Positions 60,111 through 64,000 of a stretch of 64,000 nt of DNA are shown piece after piece. Origin of the DNA: an uncultured Flavobacteriaceae bacterium (GTDB lineage Bacteria; Bacteroidota; Bacteroidia; Flavobacteriales; Flavobacteriaceae); NCBI GenBank assembly GCA_947494565.1, contig CANLVG010000004.1:186001-250000 (forward strand). The letters run 5' to 3'. The notes below the pieces were generated by a model, which ran no database searches, was not told the origin of the DNA, and was given only the letters and a program-made list of their open reading frames with translations. Position 1 is the first letter of the stretch. Every line of letters begins with the position of its first letter. The translations under genes were made by a program, and so were the position numbers.

Positions 60111-61325
60111 ATGAATACAAGAAGAAAAGCATTGAAAACCATCTCGGCCATTCCGTTTATCGGAGCCTTGATTGGTCCGAGTATAGTGACTGCCAAAGTC
60201 GCTGAGGAAGCTGTGATGAAACCCCTGGCACGGGATTTCTTTAAGGAGTTGGGCCTCCGAACGTTCATCAATGCGGCAGGCACCTACACCTCAATGACCG
60301 GATCTTTGATGCACAAAGAAGTTACGGAGGCCATAAGCTACGGCGCTACGGAATATGTGAATTTAGATGAATTACACGATAAGGTGGGCGAGCGCATCGC
60401 ACAACTGCTAGAATGTGAATATGCAACGGTATCCTCGGGGGCATTCGGCGCAATGACTATTGGTTTGGCCGGTGTCATGTGTGGCATGGACGAAAAAAAA
60501 GTGGCGCAACTGCCGAATACAGAAGGTCTCAAAGATGAGGTCATCGTGCAAAAAGGACATTCCATAGGGTATACCCACGCCCTGATCAATACGGGGGCAA
60601 AAATAGTGGAGGTAACCACCGCAAAAGAACTGGAAAAGGCCATCAACAAAAAGACCGCTATGTTATGGTTCTTAAATGCCAATACCGAAAAGGGAGAAAT
60701 CAAGTGGGAAGAGTTCGTGGCACTCGGCAAGAAACACGACGTTCCTACTTTTGTTGATTGCGCAGCCGACGTACCCCCAGTAGAAAACTTGTTCAAGTTC
60801 ACGAAAATGGGATTTGATCTGGTCTGTTTTTCCGGAGGGAAAGGCATTCGCGGCCCTCAAAGTGCGGGCTTGTTATTGGGGAGAAGAAAATATATCGAAG
60901 CGGCCCGATTGCATACACCCCCTCGCGGTACTACGATAGCAAGAGGAATGAAGGTCAATAAAGAAGAGGTACTGGGTATGTTGGTCGCCTTGGAGCTCTA
61001 TCTCGCGCGAGACCACAAAAAGGAATGGGCACTTTGGGAAAGTCAAATTCAACTCATAAGCGATAGTGCCTCGTCGGTCAATGGCGTGGAAACGGAAATT
61101 CATGTACCTCCCCATGCCAATCACGTACCCAGCCTCAAGATTAGATGGGATGAAAGCATTGTAAAGATCAGTAAGCCCGATTTTCGAAAACAACTGGTAA
61201 ATGGCCATCCATCCATAGAGACCGTAGGGAGCGAGAAGGAGGTCGGCATAACTACCTGGATGATGGAACCGGGGCAAGAACGAATTGTTGCACAAAGAGT
61301 TCGTGAGCTATTGGCAAATGCCTAA
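60111..61325 (+). CDS. Tat-exported SelA-like PLP-dependent lyase
   Basis: A 404-residue PLP enzyme started at ATG 60111, which gives a Tat-type signal (NTRRKALKTISAIPFIGALIG). It is a fold-type I enzyme of the SelA/D-glucosaminate-6-phosphate ammonia-lyase group. PLP-binding Lys244 lies in FSGGKGIRGPQSAGLLLG, with AGTYTSMTGSLMHKEV and CAADVPP upstream. The enzymes remove ammonia from amino-sugar acids or hydroxy amino acids to give keto acids. A PLP enzyme with a Tat signal is uncommon, because it must fold with its cofactor before export. It is followed by a second RidA. Confidence 0.9.
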   Translation: MNTRRKALKTISAIPFIGALIGPSIVTAKVAEEAVMKPLARDFFKELGLRTFINAAGTYTSMTGSLMHKEVTEAISYGATEYVNLDELHDKVGERIAQLLECEYATVSSGAFGAMTIGLAGVMCGMDEKKVAQLPNTEGLKDEVIVQKGHSIGYTHALINTGAKIVEVTTAKELEKAINKKTAMLWFLNANTEKGEIKWEEFVALGKKHDVPTFVDCAADVPPVENLFKFTKMGFDLVCFSGGKGIRGPQSAGLLLGRRKYIEAARLHTPPRGTTIARGMKVNKEEVLGMLVALELYLARDHKKEWALWESQIQLISDSASSVNGVETEIHVPPHANHVPSLKIRWDESIVKISKPDFRKQLVNGHPSIETVGSEKEVGITTWMMEPGQERIVAQRVRELLANA

Positions 61326-61351
61326 CTTTAAGGAATAAAATCCAACCGAAT

Positions 61352-61930
61352 ATGAAAAGTATTTTTTTAGCAGTAGCGTTCTTGACATTATGTGCGTGCC
61401 AGACAACGGTCGAAAATAAGGCGGAATCGAATCAAACCATGCCGGAAGTGGAGGCACCCCCTGCAGATTATGACCCAGAGGCCAAATTAAAGGAACTCGA
61501 AATCACCTTGAATACCCCTTCCGCTCCCGTGGCGAATTATGTCAATGCCGTACGCACAGGAAATCTGATTTTCTTGGCAGGTAAAGGACCCCGTAAGGCC
61601 GACGGGGAGAATATCACCGGAAAACTTGGAGATGATTTGACTATTGAACAAGGGTATGAGGCCGCACGCATTACCGGAATCAATCAACTTTCTGTGTTAA
61701 AGGCCGAACTTGGTAACTTGAACAAAGTCAAACGAATTGTCAAGGTCAAGGGAATGGTCAACTGCACGCCTGACTTTAAAGACCAGCCTAAGGTGGTCAA
61801 TGGCTATTCCGACCTTATGGTCGGGGTTTTTGGTGATAGGGGCAAACATGCCCGTGCCGCCGTCGGAATGGGTTCCCTTCCAAGCAATATTGCCATTGAA
61901 GTAGAGATGATCGTTGAGGTCTACGAATAA
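61352..61930 (+). CDS. RidA family lipoprotein
   Basis: A 192-residue lipoprotein (LTLCAC) of the RidA family: NLIFLAGKGPRKADG and INQLSVLKAELGNLNKVKRIVKVKGMVNCTPDF. The active-site Arg sits in KHARAAVGMGSLPSNIAIEVEMIVEVYE. It differs from the Tat-exported RidA at 59620, so two imine deaminases are delivered by two routes. Probably acts on the product of the neighbouring PLP lyase. Confidence 0.88.
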   Translation: MKSIFLAVAFLTLCACQTTVENKAESNQTMPEVEAPPADYDPEAKLKELEITLNTPSAPVANYVNAVRTGNLIFLAGKGPRKADGENITGKLGDDLTIEQGYEAARITGINQLSVLKAELGNLNKVKRIVKVKGMVNCTPDFKDQPKVVNGYSDLMVGVFGDRGKHARAAVGMGSLPSNIAIEVEMIVEVYE

Positions 61931-61966
61931 GATCGATAAGGAAATTTCCAACTAAAAACGTATCAA

Positions 61967-62488
61967 GTGAAACTAGTTTGGTTAAGACATGCCTTGCGGC
62001 TCTGCTTATTTTTATGGGTTGTACAAGGGTATTCCCAAACTCCGGATCATGACCCGAACCGAGTATATGAAGCTTTCGCCTTGGCGTATCTTGATATGAA
62101 TGCAAGTAATATTGATCAACTGTATGTCGAAGATGCCGTACTTTTAAATCTGTATGATTCGTCCAATCCAAGTTCCATCAGTGGGAATAAGGAGATTGCG
62201 AACTACTTTTCCGAGATGTTCGCGCGATTTGGAAAAACCGGACAAAAACTGGAACTTACTTTTAAAATCATCGACAGAAAGAAAATAGAGGATACCATTC
62301 TTGATAACGGTTTTTATGCCTTGACCATTCATGGTGATGACCAGGCAAAAAGAGTGTCCTACGGCAAACTGTCGACCATTTTAAAATTGGAGCAGGAGGG
62401 TTGGAAATTCATGATCGATGCCAACAGCAATACGGATGAAAGCGAGTATCATAATGCCGAGGGCAATGAAATACGCCGACCGCATTGA
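61967..62488 (+). CDS. Exported NTF2-like protein
   Basis: A 173-residue exported protein starting at GTG 61967 (signal ending QGYSQ). An NTF2-like domain (YEAFALAYLDMNASNIDQLYVEDAVLLNL, NKEIANYFSEMFARFGKTGQKLELTFKIID) of the DUF4440/SnoaL type. The role in the pathway is unknown; it might be an isomerase or binding protein. Confidence 0.85.
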   Translation: MKLVWLRHALRLCLFLWVVQGYSQTPDHDPNRVYEAFALAYLDMNASNIDQLYVEDAVLLNLYDSSNPSSISGNKEIANYFSEMFARFGKTGQKLELTFKIIDRKKIEDTILDNGFYALTIHGDDQAKRVSYGKLSTILKLEQEGWKFMIDANSNTDESEYHNAEGNEIRRPH

Positions 62489-62530
62489 ACACGAAGAGAT
62501 GCCTAAAAACCCCTAGAGCGTAGTTTTTCT

Positions 62531-63523
62531 ATGAAATATGTGATACTTCTTATGGCCTTCTTGTTGCTTGTGAACTGCAAGTCAACCGAACGCGAACCGG
62601 AATTCCTGTTTCGGACGGCGATTATCGTGAAGGAGGACCATACCTGGTACAAGGCGTTCGATTACTTCAAGCAACTCTTGGAGGAACGCTCCGAAGGCCG
62701 AATCAAAGTACTCTTGTACCCCTCGGAACAACTGGCCAAAGAAATCGAGGCCATTCGTTTGATACAGGCCGAAGTAATCGATATCACCACAACGGGCTCG
62801 ACCTTGACCAACTGGTTTGAGGTCGCGACTTTTTGTGAGTTGCCTTATTTGATGAAAGACTCTACCGATATGAATCTTTATATCAACGGGAGGGTCGGAA
62901 AATTGATGGAGACCGAGATGATTGAAAAGGCCGGAGTACGGGCCCTTTGCCATTTTGAACGCGGCCCCAGACATTTGACTTCAAATCGTCCGATTCGGCA
63001 TCCTGATGATTTAAACGGTCTCATACTGCGGGTGCCCAACGTTCCTTCGTTCGTAACCACATGGAGCGCCCTAGGGGCAAAACCGACACCAATGGCATTT
63101 TCCGAAGTTTTTACATCGCTGCAGCAGGGCACGATACAGGGACAGGAAAATCCGTTTGCCATGATCAACAATGGGGGGTTTGCCGAGGTTCAGAAGTATG
63201 TGAATCTTACCGGACACGTCATAAGTTGGGTCTACGCCGTAATTGGCGAAAAACAGTTCCAGAAGTTACCACCAGATCTTCAGGAAATGGTGGTGCAGGC
63301 CGGGAAAGAAATGCAAAAATATGAGCATGACCTTTTTTTGGAAAACGAAAAAAATATCCAGAAGGTACTAAAGGATAAGGGGATGGAATTAATCGAAGTA
63401 GATACTGAAGCATTTGCTAAAAAGTGTGAAAAGGCCATATATGATAGTCTATCCCCTGAAATGCAGGAAATCTATCACGAATTGAAACGCGAACAAGAAG
63501 CTCATGCGAAAAGGAATAGGTAA
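62531..63523 (+). CDS. dctP: TRAP transporter substrate-binding protein, lipoprotein
   Basis: A 330-residue DctP-type solute receptor for organic acids. It begins with a lipobox (LLLVNC) so it is lipid-anchored, which is less common for this family. Ligand-binding landmarks are SEGRIKVLLYPSEQLAKEIEAIRLIQ, LNGLILRVPNVPSFVTTWSALGAKPTPMAFSEVFTSLQQGTIQGQENP, with the conserved Arg in LRVP. It feeds the DctQ-DctM permease encoded next. Confidence 0.94.
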   Translation: MKYVILLMAFLLLVNCKSTEREPEFLFRTAIIVKEDHTWYKAFDYFKQLLEERSEGRIKVLLYPSEQLAKEIEAIRLIQAEVIDITTTGSTLTNWFEVATFCELPYLMKDSTDMNLYINGRVGKLMETEMIEKAGVRALCHFERGPRHLTSNRPIRHPDDLNGLILRVPNVPSFVTTWSALGAKPTPMAFSEVFTSLQQGTIQGQENPFAMINNGGFAEVQKYVNLTGHVISWVYAVIGEKQFQKLPPDLQEMVVQAGKEMQKYEHDLFLENEKNIQKVLKDKGMELIEVDTEAFAKKCEKAIYDSLSPEMQEIYHELKREQEAHAKRNR

Positions 63524-63965
63524 ACTACTTAAGATCGGCACTTTGATAAGTACATGGGGCCTGATTGCCATGGTCTTACTCCAGATTATTTGTCGTTTTT
63601 CATGGTTCGATACTCCCTCTTGGACCGAAGAGGCATCGCGAATTCTATTTATCTATGCGATTGCATTCGCCTCGGGTCTTGCTTTGAAATCCAACTACTA
63701 TGTGCATTTAGATGCTTTTTACAATAGGTTCGACCCGAAACTGAAAGTATTTTTAGATAAGTCCATACCCATTGTCATATTTATATTGTTCGCTGTTTTT
63801 GCCTTTTACTCCATTCAATTCATACGATTGGGAATGATTGAAAAATCGCCGAGTATGGGATTTAATATGGGTATTTCGTTCTGCAGCATGTTCATTATCG
63901 GGGCTGCCCTATGTTATTATGCTTGGCATAAAATAGTGCGCGTATTTAAAAGAAAAGACCCATGA
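63504..63965 (+). CDS. dctQ: TRAP transporter small permease DctQ
   Basis: A 153-residue membrane protein with four helices and the DctQ pattern (QIICRFSWFDTPSWTEEASRILFIYAIAFASGLALKSNYYVHLDAFYNRF). It overlaps dctP by 20 nt and dctM by 4 nt, so the three are coupled. Confidence 0.94.
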   Translation: MRKGIGKLLKIGTLISTWGLIAMVLLQIICRFSWFDTPSWTEEASRILFIYAIAFASGLALKSNYYVHLDAFYNRFDPKLKVFLDKSIPIVIFILFAVFAFYSIQFIRLGMIEKSPSMGFNMGISFCSMFIIGAALCYYAWHKIVRVFKRKDP

Positions 63966-64000
63966 TTTGGATACTGGTCATTGTATTTGTAGTTGCACTT
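63962..64000 (+). CDS. dctM: TRAP transporter large permease DctM, start only
   Basis: An ATG within the DctQ stop (ATGA) opens a hydrophobic frame, IWILVIVFVVAL, that leaves the window after 13 codons. Position and overlap identify the large permease subunit. The rest lies outside. Confidence 0.8.
   Translation, partial: MIWILVIVFVVAL

Noticed and set aside
1-64000. CRISPR arrays, prophage or insertion sequences
   Set aside because: No regularly spaced repeats, cas genes, integrase or transposase were found in the window.

Overview
This window comes from a member of the Bacteroidota, most likely a marine Flavobacteriaceae. The evidence is the promoter form TTG-N19-TAnnTTTG (clear upstream of the tRNA-Asn and feoA), A-rich leaders with few Shine-Dalgarno sites, many short lipoprotein signal peptides, and families typical of that group (DUF5916, YHYH, CotH, DUF4331, PVC-type cytochrome dehydrogenases, paired Sco proteins). 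The genus cannot be resolved from this stretch, and no phage, insertion sequence or CRISPR array is visible.

Layout. 1-6911: the start of a CusA/CzcA metal-efflux pump, a Sco copper chaperone, a MORN-repeat protein, then an outward-facing set (YHYH lipoprotein, CotH-type secreted kinase, EF-hand lipoprotein) next to a LytS/LytR two-component system. 6966-18382: housekeeping and orphan genes (S41 and S9 peptidases, DinB, a leucine-rich-repeat protein, DUF2141, NTF2-like, DUF423, DUF5916), with one frameshifted gene at 8596-8958. 18479-23695: an amidohydrolase-TPR fusion and an ECF sigma / HEAT-containing anti-sigma / twin DUF4097 operon. 23820-30356: an outer-surface protein, the feoA-feoB iron(II) uptake operon with a tiny Cys-rich partner, a second Sco protein and the site-2 protease RseP. 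30447-32720: tRNA-Asn, a membrane nucleotidyl cyclase starting at TTG, and a tandem set of three very small basic peptides (36-37 aa). 32721-41515: a heme-containing DUF6797-like lipoprotein, an ECF/RskA pair, DUF3095, TPR and two DUF4331-type genes. 42201-64000: a long catabolic island.

The catabolic island has two halves. The first (42201-57380) combines a ThuA protein, two TIM-barrel sugar isomerases, an MFS transporter, two Gfo/Idh/MocA oxidoreductases, a zinc alcohol dehydrogenase, an NAD-dependent epimerase, a CBM9-like protein and two secreted c-type cytochrome dehydrogenases. It looks like oxidative processing of a sugar or polyol, with part of the oxidation outside the cytoplasm. The second (57398-64000) encodes an amidohydrolase/deacetylase, an RraA-type aldolase, a RidA imine deaminase, a SelA-like PLP lyase, another RidA and an NTF2-like protein, followed by a three-part TRAP transporter. 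All six of the proteins before the transporter carry an export signal (Sec, Tat or lipoprotein). This suggests a periplasmic pathway that deacylates and deaminates an amino compound and imports the resulting acid.

Two observations stand out. The tandem small-peptide genes at 31825-32329 include two copies that encode the same 37-residue peptide and differ only at synonymous positions. The exported PLP/RidA/RraA/amidohydrolase/TRAP cluster has chemistry that is normally cytoplasmic.
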